Positions 1-12,546 of a stretch of DNA of 64,000 nucleotides are shown here, piece by piece. Origin of the DNA: Anadara kagoshimensis (lineage: Eukaryota > Mollusca > Bivalvia > Arcoida > Arcidae); NCBI GenBank assembly GCA_021292105.1, contig CM037865.1, positions 68,116,856-68,180,855 of the forward strand, given 5' to 3'. Every line of letters begins with the position of its first letter. Within the stretch, counting starts at the first letter, position 1. Both the position numbers and the translations under genes were made by a program. Below the pieces are notes generated by a model. That model was not told the DNA's origin. It saw nothing but the letters and a program-made list of their open reading frames with translations, and made no database searches.

Positions 1-2168
1 CGGATACTCTAGTTTCCAAATACCACAACTGACCGACTCAATATAAATAAAAGTATTGATTAGGATGTAAAACACGATTACTCTACTCCACTCCACCAAA
101 TGTGGCATATTGGAACTAGAATTCAGTAAAATAACATTGAGAAGAGCGTAAAGTAGCATCAGTTGTTTCTTTCAGGAAAGAATTAACCGCTTCGAAATGT
201 GTGTGGGGGAGCACCGTCTTTGGCGTAAAACACCCATACTAGACTTAGCTTCATATATAAATATTTTGTTTTAATAATGAACGTACTTAATATATTATTA
301 TGCCAAATATCACTATTGACGTCACATAGAAGTTAATATCATAAGCTCGTTTATGCTTCAGATGGGTATTTTATTGAACATCATTTTATATCATAGCAAT
401 TACTGTACAGTTTAATATATTGGAGAAAACAATATGTAGAAAGCTACCTAGAAACCTCAGACCTCAAAACGTTCGTTTTTTGTATTAAATATACAATCTG
501 TTCTGCGACATATGTTTAATTCAGCAAAAGTGATAGTTTTCACAATGTAGTCCATTTCTTAATCAATAGATAATGCATAACGACAATACAGTATCCTTTT
601 ACAAAGTATATGTAATGTTATTATAACATAATAGTATCATACTGTGTGCATATACTGAGTGTATATCGGCTAACATGACGATATCCATTTGTTAAACTTC
701 CATACTACACATGATATTTGTAGCATATGCTTTATCACATTTTTTACATGAATTAAACAATTCACTTTCTCAATTCAATTTTCGAGAAAAGCGATGCATA
801 TCGGTCTCATATGAAAGTCACTGTTTGACATTAAAGGAATAGAAATAAATGTGATTTAATTTCAAACCGCAGGCACCTCTTAAGCAACAGCAAACGTGTT
901 GTCTCGAACATGAAAGTGAAAAAAGATCTTTATACAGATTGACTTCTCGAGTTGACGTTTATGCCTGAAAAAATTAATCAAGGAGATTCATTTGGTTTTG
1001 TCATTAAACATATTTTGTGATATTGAAAACGATAAGGATTGCTCTTTAATGTTGCGGGTAAATAGATTATAATTTTGTACACAAAATCATCCACATGGGT
1101 ATTTTTAACTTCATCAGTGACCTAAAATTAGTTATTTGAATTTCTAATTTTTATTATAACGTTATACATAAAACTTAATAAAAGTTTATCAACAATTTCC
1201 TTTTTCTTTTTCTCTCTCTAACACATACACACATACACACTGTTATTTTATAATTTATTATTATTTTGTATTATATTATATATTGATGTGTTTTAACACA
1301 TTTGCTGTGCGACGGATTGTGAATTCTATAGAAAAAAGCACACTTCAGCTTTTCTTTTATTGAAAGTATTTTCAATACTTCAAATGTTGTTAAATGAATG
1401 GTAGTTGGTGAACAACTCAACACTTAAATATCAAAATATTGGTTGTACATGTATGTAGATGGTTCTATCAACTGAACTAAATCTCACTTAAATAGTCAAA
1501 ACAATATCAGCATATACGTTGGTATAAAGTCTAAGAACGGATTTTTGCAAATTGACTCTGAATATATTGACAAAAAAGTGAAAGAATATTGTGCTGTTGA
1601 AAATGCTTCTGTCATCCTTAAATTAAACTGAAGACGGTAAGAATTTAATTAACTTTATATTCAGATAATCACAGCCTGGTAAAAGTGACAGTATATCGGT
1701 GATCAATATAACACATTTCTTTGACATTATGATATATTGTGTACAATGTGATAACAAATGCTCTCTCCATGTAGTAATTATACAACCCAATATGTTTTCC
1801 AAGTTATACGTTACGAAATCACAAATATTATGTTTTTCAATTAAGCATGAAACTGCGTAAATAAATCTAGGAAGCTGAATCTTCAAAGTTTGTTATTACC
1901 ACTGATATGTTAACCTCCTAATGGTGGTATTATGTCAACATCGTGTTATCAATAAACATCCTAAATTGAATGTAAACAAGACAATTTGAACGTTTTAATG
2001 GAAACGTTGTGATTATAGAGATTGTTGCATCAACAAATTAGTGTCTTGTCTTGTTCACATTCTATTTCACAACTCTTAGTGACATGATCACTGGAAAAAA
2101 GATCTGTCTTGATACAGATCGAAAACACTTTTCAACTTAAATTCTATTATAGAAGCATAAATCTAGAT
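1..2168. other. Unassigned AT-rich DNA
   Basis: No recognisable gene or mobile element is visible. The longest frame here, 87 codons on the minus strand at 1,623-1,886, has no family resemblance and lies in AT-rich sequence where such frames arise by chance. A short pyrimidine and CA-rich tract lies at about 1,203-1,241. Confidence 0.5.
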
Positions 2169-2281
2169 TAGGTGCTCGTCCTACCGGAGCACCCGGGTTA
2201 AACACTCCTGGTTGAAGTTTCACTTTTTCACTTTGCATTGTAAGTGTGATTCGGACATGGATTGGTGTGTTGGTTTTTGAC
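2169..2281 (+). repeat. 3'-end fragment of the common retroelement family (copy 1)
   Basis: This carries the family signature in the sense direction: a GGAGCACCC box, a GGTTGAAGTTT stretch, and a terminal block containing TTCGGACATGGATTGG and ending in TTTTTGA. The same blocks occur in about 23 other places in the window. The fragment lacks all coding sequence. Confidence 0.75.
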
Positions 2282-3931
2282 CATAAAAACATTGAAATGT
2301 CCAAAATACTATTCTTTGATTCCCAGAATGTTTTTATTTTTTTCTTACAAAAAGTAATACAGACAGAATTGCTCGTAGGAAAAGAAGTTGTTCCCAATTT
2401 TTGACAATTGTCAATAAATGAAGAACAACACTTGATAATATCACAGAAGCAGTTATAAACATCTTTATTTCTTTTTATTTTAAATGTATTTGCTGTTACT
2501 TGATTTATTAAATTTTAATACAGCAATGGTTTAATATATATATATAATTTTTATTATTTTATTGGCACCAGTTGACGTATATATAATCAATGAATCACAC
2601 ATTTATTAAATATAAATTACCTTAATACATGCATAACCAATATCATATCATAGACTTATAGTCTATAGCATTCGATAAAATAAGCATTTTCAGTGGCACC
2701 GGAAGGTGTCATGTTTATTGTTCCTGGTTTGTTTCTTTGAATTTAATTTTGTTATCATGACAATGTATTTCCACGACTTTTCATACTAACCAAGAGAGCT
2801 TGAGATAGATTCAGTTTTATCCGGCAATATATATTTGTGTACATGTGCACAGTCAACCTGTTATGAATTCCAACTTTGAAAGTTTACGTTACAAAGTTAC
2901 AAGAATTATTTGATAATTGAATATGCTATATACAGTTCCATCCAGAAAGGTTTGTACCCCCCCTTATTTACCATTGTAAAACAGCATCGAAGGAGTAGTT
3001 TTATATACTAAATAAAATGTTTTTCAAATGACATAATCGATAAAGGGTTCAATTTTAGATCTAGTGAACTGAAAGTGACAAAAATATGAAAATATTGGGG
3101 GGAAAATCAAATGTCTTCAAATATGGACTGAATGAATAGAAAATATTAAACGGGTTACAAAAACTTAATATCCTGTGATTACCAATCATTTTAGAAGGCA
3201 AACGTGCACTATTATCGGTTGGAATTTATTTTGTATTTAAAATACTAAAATATTTAGAAAAAGGGGAAAATTGGATTTTCTGAGTGTTTAACCGATTATT
3301 TATTTTTCATATGACGTCGATTTTCAACTGCAAAAGGGTGTTTTAAATATCATTTGGCGTAGAAAAAACATTGATTTATGTTTTTGAGCATATGCGATGT
3401 TCCTAGTACCTGAAATCTTTTTTTGATAAATGACAACAATGTTTGTGTCTGAAATATATAAAGGAAAATGACCGTGTAATTTGCAATTTTATTGCATAAA
3501 ATTGACATCTTTGAGATCTAGTGGTATGTCATATGTAACTTACTATACTATTAAACAAATCGTTATTAGAAAATGTAAAAATATGTTATAGCGAACAAAC
3601 TCTTGCCTAGATATGGACAGCATTTATGGGGTGCCCAAAACTGTCTGGACGGACATGTATGTATACCTTAAACATGTACTCATCAAATAGGCATGCGAGT
3701 CTCACAAACAGTAAATATTTGCGATTTTGGGTACAAAAATACATGACATTAAATCATATAACAATTCAGTAACGTTTGTTCTTTGACGTCAGACTGTGTT
3801 TAACATTTTATATCCTGTTACAAAATCAATGTTTTCAAAAGAAATTCACAGTTTTTAGACATCAAATAGTGGATTGTGGTCCTTACTAATTACAGTTGAT
3901 GTAATTTAATCAAGCATCTAGTGACTGTAGT
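2282..3931. other. Unassigned AT-rich DNA
   Basis: I see no gene here. There are short AT dinucleotide runs near 2,535-2,550 and a homopolymer C run at about 2,957. Nothing matches the repeat families found elsewhere in the window. Confidence 0.45.
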
Positions 3932-4268
3932 ACCACTATGGTAACTCAGGTGGTAGAGTACTTGCTTTGTATGTGACAAACCGTGGGTTCCAGCCCAGAG
4001 CGGGTTGACAAAAACTTAGAAAATGTTAATGACTCATAATTTAAGAAATGAAAATCACGGATTTTTTCGGAAGATACCCCAACAACCGATGTACTCTGTC
4101 ACATCGGGCGCACCTTGCACCCTCCATGTACATTTCCCTGAGCGCACTGGAAAGGAGAAAATCCATGCCATTTCATTTATAGCTGATACCATCTCGATAT
4201 ATTTAAACTACAAGTATTCTTGACTGGTATGTAAGTATGTAAGGCCCAACAATTCAATCAAGAAATCA
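3932..4268 (+). repeat. tRNA-derived SINE
   Basis: The head resembles a tRNA gene with RNA polymerase III promoter boxes: an A-box-like stretch at about 3,944-3,960 (ACTCAGGTGGTAGAGTA) and a B-box-like stretch at 3,984-3,996 (GGGTTCCAGCCCA), about 40 bases apart as in a tRNA. The body, with the blocks GGAAGATACCCC, TGAGCGCACTGGAAAGG and a CTATAGCTGA-like motif, is shared with two other copies at 16,683-16,985 and 61,672-61,985. It ends in an AATCAA-rich tail near 4,250-4,268. The 66-codon frame inside it is a shadow. The family name is unknown to me. Confidence 0.7.
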
Positions 4269-4684
4269 AACAGTAGTTTTTGCATATTATGCAACAATTA
4301 TAATATTAGTATAACATGAAATTTAGCTTAAATTTAGCTAACTTAATTGATTAAAATACAACATACAAACTCACTCTATTTTCATTAACTTTTAATTGAT
4401 ATAGCTGCCCGGACTACCCAGTGGTCACCTTTAGACTGATTCAAAAAACACATTAAAAAATCAAGATAATAGCCACATTATATCTTGATTACTTAACACA
4501 ATAAGTCTGAGACATAGCTGTTAGTGTCACATTACCGGGAAATCCGGAACAAAGAAATAAAAGTGGAAAATCAAATATTAAGTAATTAATCTGTCAGAGA
4601 TAATATATACTAGTTAAGGAATCGTTAATTAGTCATCTATCTTAACATGTTCATAACTCTAGATTTTATACTGTCGCAATATAA
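4269..4684. other. Unassigned AT-rich DNA
   Basis: No coding potential or repeat signature was seen. Confidence 0.4.
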
Positions 4685-4792
4685 TAAAAAACAAACATAC
4701 TAATCCATGCCCGAATCATAATCCAGAAGCAAAGTAAAAACTTTGGAACTGACAAGTTAGGTTAGACCAGGGAAGTGTGGCCGTTTAGGAAA
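4685..4792 (-). repeat. 3'-end fragment of the common retroelement family (copy 2)
   Basis: This begins with the antisense terminal block (ACAAACATACTAATCCATG) and continues through AATCCAGAAGCAAAGT to CAGGGAAGTG, then loses similarity. It is a very short 5'-truncated copy. Confidence 0.8.
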
Positions 4793-6227
4793 CCTGATTG
4801 TATTGTATATTTCAATGCTTAAATTTCCACTATAAAGCAAAGAAGATTATGGTTTTGGAATGGAAAATACGAGTGTTATATAGCGCTTTAGAATACTCTT
4901 CAAATAATGTAGTCAACTGGGTTAAAGAAGCATTATTAGTGCTTTAACACTTGAACGTAATAGGGATGATAGGGATCAACAAGCACAAAAGATATAAAAA
5001 CCGTTTAAATTTACAATAATCGTTATATGTACAGCACCTACTCTATAGATTTTTCAGTGAAGTATGATTTTAATGAAACGTTGAAAGGTAATCATACGAG
5101 GAATTATTTGAGTTATTCTCACTTATTCGTTAACAAAGGTAGACACAATGTGAGATTGTTATAAAGTACCGTCGCTGCATCATATACTACCATTATGCAT
5201 ATACGTCTTCAATATAATTATCCATTTTATGAGTGCTACCAGGTACACATCTAACGACTGAAGCGCTTGGATGGCGTTAAATTTGAAGTAGAAGTTTTTC
5301 AAATTTATATAAACTGAAAATCAATATCACAATCTTGGGAATTTAACTTGAAAACAAAGCCATTTTACTTCAACGAATTTATATGGAATGTAAAGATTGA
5401 TTATAAAATGTTTTTTTAATATTAGTTTTATTATTGCAACTAAATAAACAATACTGTTTTGAGAACGAATTACAAATTGCCACGTTTATTAAGAAATAAT
5501 ATCAATCCCCAACTTGCACCATATGACCAATATTTATAGATAGTCGATTTAATAAAATATTATCTAAATAATTATCTATGATTTTGTTTAGTGTCTTGTC
5601 TGAAACGTATTGATTTAGTGTAAATTCAAGAAATTTTTTTCAAGAATAGATAAATACAATTATCATTAAAGTGTTACATCGTAAATATATAAAAAAAAAA
5701 CCTATTAAATCATATTCTGTAGTTACAACTTTATAACTTAAACATGTTGTAAAACCAGTAAAACTGTAGGCCTTCCATCCTTGTCAGCATATCAATTTTT
5801 AAACGTTAATGGAACGAATGATCTATCAACACTGGTATAATTTATTTTTTATTACGATTAAGAATTTAAAATGATTTTGTAAAGAAGTGTAATGCAGAAA
5901 CTCCATCTAACAACACCATACAGATATACATTTTACTTTAAGTATAAAAACATATATCCTTATATATGTCAAAGCATAGTCTTGTAATTAAAGAAGCTAT
6001 AGTGTGATTAAATCAAAATAAGAACAAATAAAACCAGTAAAAACTTTGTCGAAGGTCCGACAAAACGGATAACTTGTGTGAATCATTATACTTTGTTTTT
6101 TTTGGTTCAAACAAAATCTGTCGACAGAATAAAAAGAAACATCTGACATTGCATAGTCTTGGAAACTGATTTTTCATTTTTTATTATATAGCAATATATG
6201 CTTCGCATAGAAATTAAACGTTAAATC
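4793..6227. other. Unassigned AT-rich DNA
   Basis: No convincing gene, RNA or repeat. There is an A-run at about 5,690-5,700 and several T-runs. Confidence 0.4.
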
Positions 6228-6644
6228 ACGAGGTGTTAACGTGCAATATATACCGATATTTGCACGCTAACTTTGTTCCACTCCGATGTTTTCCGAATCA
6301 TTTTTTGTCATATTGCACGCTTTGCCACATGACGCTGTCGTTTATGACGTCATACGATTGTTGTCGACGTCATCGCTGTGTTGTTTGTCATATTGCACTA
6401 GTTCTCATATTCATTTACAAGAACTACAAAATATTTATGTATTGTACACACAATAATATTTTACATGAAATACTTGACGGAAGTAAACGAAATTGTTTGC
6501 TATATAATAAAAGGGTTATTGAACTGATATTTTGAAATATTGTCCCTTGTTGAGTCGACATTTGCACTCGCAAGCTCGTGCACATTTCGAGTCAACTCGG
6601 AACAATATTTCACAATATCAGTTTAATAACCCTATATTATCATG
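6228..6644. repeat. Repeat-like segment ending in a long imperfect palindrome
   Basis: The left part holds an inverted pair around GTGCAATAT/ATTTGCACG (about 6,233-6,272) and two copies of GTCATATTGCAC (about 6,306 and 6,388), with TGACGTCAT motifs between. The right part (6,501-6,644) folds on itself: the arm starting GGGTTATTGAACTGATATT at 6,513 is matched by its reverse complement ending at 6,632. A 100-codon plus-strand frame crosses the left part and resembles no protein. This looks like a foldback or MITE-type repeat, but no target duplication was identified. Confidence 0.55.
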
Positions 6645-7599
6645 TTATAATATTGTGCATACGTGTTGCCTACTTATTTTTAGTATATAGTATAAGTTGT
6701 TAATTAAGTATAAAGTATTGCTGATACCACAAATGACAAAAAAAGATACCAGAGGAGAATGTAGTGCAATTAAATTGTACAGCATTTATACTACCTTTGA
6801 GAGGATCCTGTATGTAATTATAGGTTTTTTAACAGTCCTTGGAGGGGCTTTTCAAAATTGAATTATGTGTAATTAATGTTAGTTAAAATTTTTCACTATG
6901 AGATATCAAATTTTCAAATCTATTTACAGGAATTTTTGATTGCTAAAACCCTCTTAGGAACATTACAATTGAAATACTTAACATGATTTTATTTCTTTTT
7001 TAATCGCTTGACATTATTAACTGAAACCGGGAAAACCCTCAATTAAAAGGCACAATAAAAACAAATCTGGTGAATATTGTTATATGGAAATACTCGTTGC
7101 ATGCACTCGTTAGAAATTTATGGATGACTCAATTAAATTTGAGTTCAAAGTGTCAAAACGAGCTGATATATTGTTTTGTTATATATTATTATCAATAATG
7201 CTGCCTACATTCCAACGCCAAAGGTAACTTAATATTTTCTGTTGCACTCAAAAGGTTGATTGAAGAGAACCCAGTACCATTGTAAACTTATTAATATTAT
7301 AAAGATAATTTATTCAGAGTATAATGTGGTTAAACAATAATTCAAATTACAGTTTAATACATTTGGAATGTTTTGGGTTTCTTTGATAAAAACAATTGGT
7401 TGAAAAAGATGAATGTCAAGGATACTGTAAGTCTAGATTTAAGACAAATTAGACCCTCAAATAGTTTTTTGAGAAATAATATTGTTGATAAGTATGATGT
7501 CTCTCTCCTCGATGTAGTTGACTTTCCATAGTTCCATTCATGTGTTTTTTTACATGGATTGCCAGGATTAGTATTTTGGTTTTCAAAATCTGATCGTAA
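6645..7599. other. Unassigned DNA with a degenerate retroelement remnant
   Basis: Mostly without signal. At about 7,465-7,545 a plus-sense stretch (ATTGTTGATAAGTATGATGTCTC, then CATAGTTCCAT) resembles the region just upstream of the 3' end of the common retroelement family. The two overlapping minus-strand frames here (107 and 105 codons) sit on this remnant and on copy 3 and are not supported as genes. Confidence 0.4.
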
Positions 7600-7650
7600 T
7601 ATCGCTGATAACCAGACATAAAAATCAGAAAAAGTTTCAATAAAAGAAAC

Positions 7651-7830
7651 CAACATACTAATCCAATCCAAAAACACATTAAAAATTTAAAACTTGCAAA
7701 TGAAAAAATTAACCGCTTAAACTTCCACAAGAAAAGAGAGGCCAGTTGCTTCGTAAGGGTAAGCACCTCCTTCTAAGCTACCTACACAAGCTACAAAATT
7801 AAAAGGAGCATAGAACTATGAGGCACCAAA
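7651..7830 (-). repeat. Retroelement fragment shared with copy B (copy 3)
   Basis: Antisense family blocks are visible: CAACATACTAATCCAATCC, CTTCCACAAGAAAAGAGAGG, GGTAAGCACCTCC and GAGCATAGAACTATGAG. The equivalent position in copy B (about 53,268-53,420) holds a matching degenerate fragment, so this insertion predates the duplication. Confidence 0.7.
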
Positions 7831-8521
7831 CATACACATAGCAATTTTGGATATACAGACTACATACTATCAACAATTTTGTGATTAAAGGCCATAAAAC
7901 GTTTTGACAGTATTAAAAAGCTTTGACTTGCAGCATCCCAGATGCCAATAGTTTTATTCGCAAGAGGGAATGAACATATTGTATTTTCCTTGTGTTAATT
8001 TTTACGTAGTTAGAATAAGGCGTATTAACTAACTAAATGCAACTGTACATCTTCTATTGTGCTATTCTGTAAAAATAATTGATATCAAGTTAAAAAAACA
8101 TGTTTATTTATATGAAAAATAGATGATTACTAAAATCACCTTGTTTGTATGCAAATGAAAATATTTTCAAAATATGGCTATTATTAAGAACGTTTCCAAT
8201 CCAATAAATTAACAATCCTCCTACAACCCCTCTATATTTACATGTCTTGTTATCCATTAAAACTCTCATGTGTTTACAAATTTGATGGTTCTTCTGTTTC
8301 AGTGGTATTTAACACCATGTGATGTAATGTTTAACGACAGCTTTGTTATATTTACTTTGATGAAATACTTCATAATATTTACGATATATTCCGAATTACA
8401 AACAGATGTTTTCAATAACAAGACGTGTTGAAATAAATATTACTAAGTCTGGTTTGTATTATACCTATAACAAACGTCTTCATTACAAACGGGAAAACAC
8501 ATTTATCGTTGGTTGTTAAAC

Positions 8522-8660
8522 TAGCGCTTACCCTTTCGGAGAACACGGTTTCGCTATACTGGTGGAAATTTACGTGTTTCACTTAATATATCTTGTAACT
8601 TTGCAAGTTTCCAAGTTTTAACTTTGTTTTGAAATTGTGCTTAGTGCTGAACGTATGAAA
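8522..8660 (+). repeat. Retroelement 3'-end fragment shared with copy B (copy 4)
   Basis: Sense blocks: GCTTACCCTTTCGGAG, CTGGTGGAAATTTACGTG and CAAGTTTTAACTTTG. It sits just after the CGTCTTCATTA block, which also precedes the matching fragment at 53,962-54,095. It is therefore another insertion older than the duplication. Confidence 0.7.
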
Positions 8661-11600
8661 GTAACTTTAGTGGTGTCATAATCAAAAGACAATCGCATCA
8701 TGTTGGGAACATGACGTCATTTTGTGGGACAAGGACACCAGGTTTTCAAACTTTAGAAACTTTGATTGCTTTTCAAATGTTAAGTCTTCGAGTTTAGAAT
8801 GAATAATTTTGTTTTGTAGTTGATCATGTTGTATATATTAAAATGAGGTACATTCTTTCCGATGGTGATATTTATTTTAAAGTAGAATGTTAAATAACAA
8901 AGTTAAATTTTACAATCATGGTGTCAATGTCCATGTAAATCGAATTTCAAGCCAAATATTGACATTTCAATGGGAGAAAAAATTCATTATAAGTCCCGTC
9001 TCTGACTAAAATGTTAAACCCGTCGGGTGAGATTTCCTTATCCTACATGGATACTAATAATGGATTCTGTGTTTCTTATTTTGTTTTGTTATTTATATCT
9101 ATCATCTCTGTTGTGTTTGTGTTTGCTTTGTCTTTTTTATGTTTTGAAGATTGTAATGTCTAACCCAAAATGTATTCATGTACTTTGATACAATATACAG
9201 TCAATGCAGCCACGCAAACCAGATTTTAAAGTTTTAACAAATATCAGTCCCTCTGTCGCTGTCTTAGAATGTGCCAATCAAACCTCCTTTTGACTTTTTC
9301 GGTTTGTTGTATCCTTTGCAATTGCTAAAGCATTTAAATACCTGTTTAACGACAATGTTAACATGTAAATTACAGAGGGGTATGTATGCATATTTTATGA
9401 CTTTATTCTTTTTAGCATCAGCAGAATAACGATATTCTTATATAAAAAGAAATTACATTTAAGTACTAGCATTTAAATGCGGACCCTTCAAAGGTAAAAA
9501 TGTTTTATATAACTGCATGTAAAGTACGTTTCACCTCCCACTAATTATCTAAAATATCTTAAGAAACATTCTTCTTTTAATTTTTTGCTCCTTTTAATTT
9601 TATTTTATAGCTTTCATTAGGCGTTTAATTGCTAGAAATGGTTATCTATCTTACATAAATATTTTTTAAATGTTCTGCGTGCTGTCGTTACAGAGATACA
9701 TCATCTGCTCCCAATGGCAACTGAGGTTCAACCGGGGTGAATATTACAAAACGGTAGATACAGCTATACAACGAGACGTCACTGATTTAATGGTCACGAC
9801 AATATATATATTTAAATGATAAATTACTTGCTTATATTTTATCATATGGTAAGGTGTCAATTCGAATTAGCTTGCAACGCAAGACTCTGTCTAGTCATCT
9901 AGTATTTGATGCATTCATGAATTTATAGTGAAAGATTGAATAGATATCTCCAATACCACCACATCTGATAAGGGTTGTAAAATCCTTGGGTGTCTAAATT
10001 TACTACTAACACCATTTAACAAAAGTATTATATTGATCCGAGATTTGATTTGGACGCTTGCGTAAGGAAAACCAAACATACATAAATTGAATTACCCGAT
10101 ATATGGTAAATTTACTTTCAGCACGGACTTTAGCATATAGGTCACAGGTTGTGAAGCTTTACCATGCAAGTGTCTAAAATATCAAAAACGCATCTGAGAC
10201 TTCCATAAGATATCTTTAATATTGAATTATTTTTGTAACAGTATGCCATTGTTTGTATATAAATGTTTTGGAATTTATCTATAATTTGTTAAATTATTTT
10301 CTTAAATTGTATCGTGTTTTTGGTTTCGTTTTGTCTTTGTTAAGTGCATGTTATTTCAATTGCAGATTTCAGTTGTGAAGGGTTCAATGTGTTGTCTTGT
10401 TCGACATGCAGTTAATTAGTCCGTATGTCACACTAATGTATTCTCAAAATATTCTACATAGTTTCATAGATTTTAAAGATACTTTGTACACATGCCAACA
10501 AGCAGGATGTATCATGAACCATGTTTAATAATGCCAAGGGTTATTTTGTAAAATTTTTACAGCAGCTTTTGTATGTCAAAGACCAAGGTAATGAAGTCAA
10601 ATCGTAGAACTCTTGTTTGTACTCCATGTCCATTTATTAACACCTATATCGATTAAAAGAAATTTGGAATAAATGAAAATACAGGCTTACTTATACGTTC
10701 TAGGTAAAAATATACATGTATTAAAGTCCGTTAATCTACTTCGCTGTCAGTAACAGAGAAGCTATTGGTTGCTATACACATGTTCATGTTGTTAAAAAAA
10801 ATAATGTTTGTTCCTGATATCTCCTAACTAATACATCACACCTAAATCTAAACACCAATATCTGATTTCATGGTAATTTTTGTTAGTGCTTAGTCCAGGA
10901 TGTTTAGGCAACGGAAACCTCATTTATACATTCGGTTGCGAGACGCTTTTGGTTTACCAAAATAACGTATTAACCATCAGTTGTCCATCGTTTTTAATCA
11001 ATGAACGATTGTTCTCTTGGGGCAGTTTTGCTACTATATTATCGATAAACCGATACATCGATTTATCCAACATGTTTACAAAATACCCATAAAGGTAATC
11101 CAACATTTCATTATTAATCATTACATTATCCTATTAGATAAACATTTAGTCCCATGACAAGGGAATCACCGCAAATGATTAAAGACTCGCCTCCAAGACA
11201 ATGTCGATGATCTGAGCAAAACGGGTTTTGATAATTGCTAATCAATCGTCTGGTTTATTAGTTTTCCTTTCACTGTAAGATGTAAATGATCTTTTTATAA
11301 ATGACGTATCGCAATAATACGTCTGTCTGCCAAAGCTGATAGACGAAAGTGAAATAATGGCTCGAATCAAATCATACGTCCATAACGCATGAGAAATGAC
11401 CAGACCAAAAACTAAGTAGTGTAGAATGTTGTCAGATTCCATGGCATCCACTTGTAACAGAAATTAAAAATAAACAAAAAAATGTTTTTTTCAACATCAA
11501 TATAACCATGGATACAAAATACGACAAAATTAAAATAAAACAAAAAAAATTCATATAATTAACATGGTTTATATAACACACAGTTTAAAAACAGAGGAAA

Positions 11601-12350
11601 TTGTCACATGGATATATTAGATATTGTTTTTAAACTCTTGAAAAAAATAGTTTTCAAATGTTGGTCATAGCACTGCTGATTACGAAATGTATTCCAAATG
11701 GGCCGTCTAGTGCTTTAAAAACACTGGTATAATATGTAATTTGATGATAAATTTCATTGAGTAATACATTATGGTTTTGAGCTGGCAGTCTTTGTATTGC
11801 CTGTATATTTTTGGTCCTAGATATTGTTAAAATATCGGGGTAAAAGCGAAAGGACTTCACAAATCACACTTGTATTAAACTGGTCGGGTTAAAAAAATCT
11901 ATCAAGAAGTATTTTTTTATCACATTATTCTACACTATGAAAAATATCACTTACTGACACTGTTTTAGATATTATGGATAAATTGTACACTGTATTTGAA
12001 GTGTATGTATGTTATTAACACGATTGACCGGGTAATGTCTGTAATTATTAGAAATAGCGACATCATTTGATCATATAGGACAGTGATAATCAAGATTACA
12101 AAATAGCTATTTAGTAATCCTAATGAGATTTGTCCGTCAGTAATACTAGGAAATAAAAAGTGAATTATCACGCTAAGATAACACTTATATCTGTTACAAA
12201 GCCGCTTATTTTATCTGAAGAAAATTCAATATACAACGAGTACTTGATAACATATAGAGTGTATGTTAGTGCACAAAGTCTGAAACTAAGTACAAAGTAC
12301 CCCATTACAGCAACAAAGAATAAAATATTTACGATGAAAAGAGCAATATT

Positions 12351-12546
12351 TCCTAACCATTTGCCTCTTATTCATACATCATATATGATCCATTGAATTG
12401 TTTTACAATAGTTATAAAATAAGTCTTTCAAATCGAAACATCTAAGACAATAACAACTTGCCTAATTCTATTAGAACACATCATATATTAATTCTATGTA
12501 ATTATGTCTAAAGGCGCTTATAAAGTGTTTGTATTATCATATTGCT
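12351..12546. other. Highly conserved island between duplication copies
   Basis: Read side by side, 12,351-12,546 and 57,893-58,088 are both 196 bases, align without gaps and differ at three positions (near 12,358, 12,513 and 12,526). The flanks on both sides have frequent substitutions and small indels. No long frame spans it. It could be a conserved regulatory element or a gene-conversion tract; the sequence alone does not decide. Confidence 0.8.

Noticed and set aside
3932..4005. Functional tRNA gene
   Set aside because: The promoter boxes resemble a tRNA, but I could not fold a complete cloverleaf, and the SINE body follows.
6233..6535. 100-codon cysteine-rich frame as a secreted peptide gene
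   Set aside because: There is no signal peptide or ordered cysteine pattern, and it lies across hairpins of a repeat.
7354..7766. Two overlapping 105-107-codon minus-strand frames
   Set aside because: They overlap degenerate retroelement fragments and resemble no protein.
10880..11092. 70-codon plus-strand frame as a small gene
   Set aside because: The aligned region in copy B (about 56,034-56,220) has indels and stops that break it.
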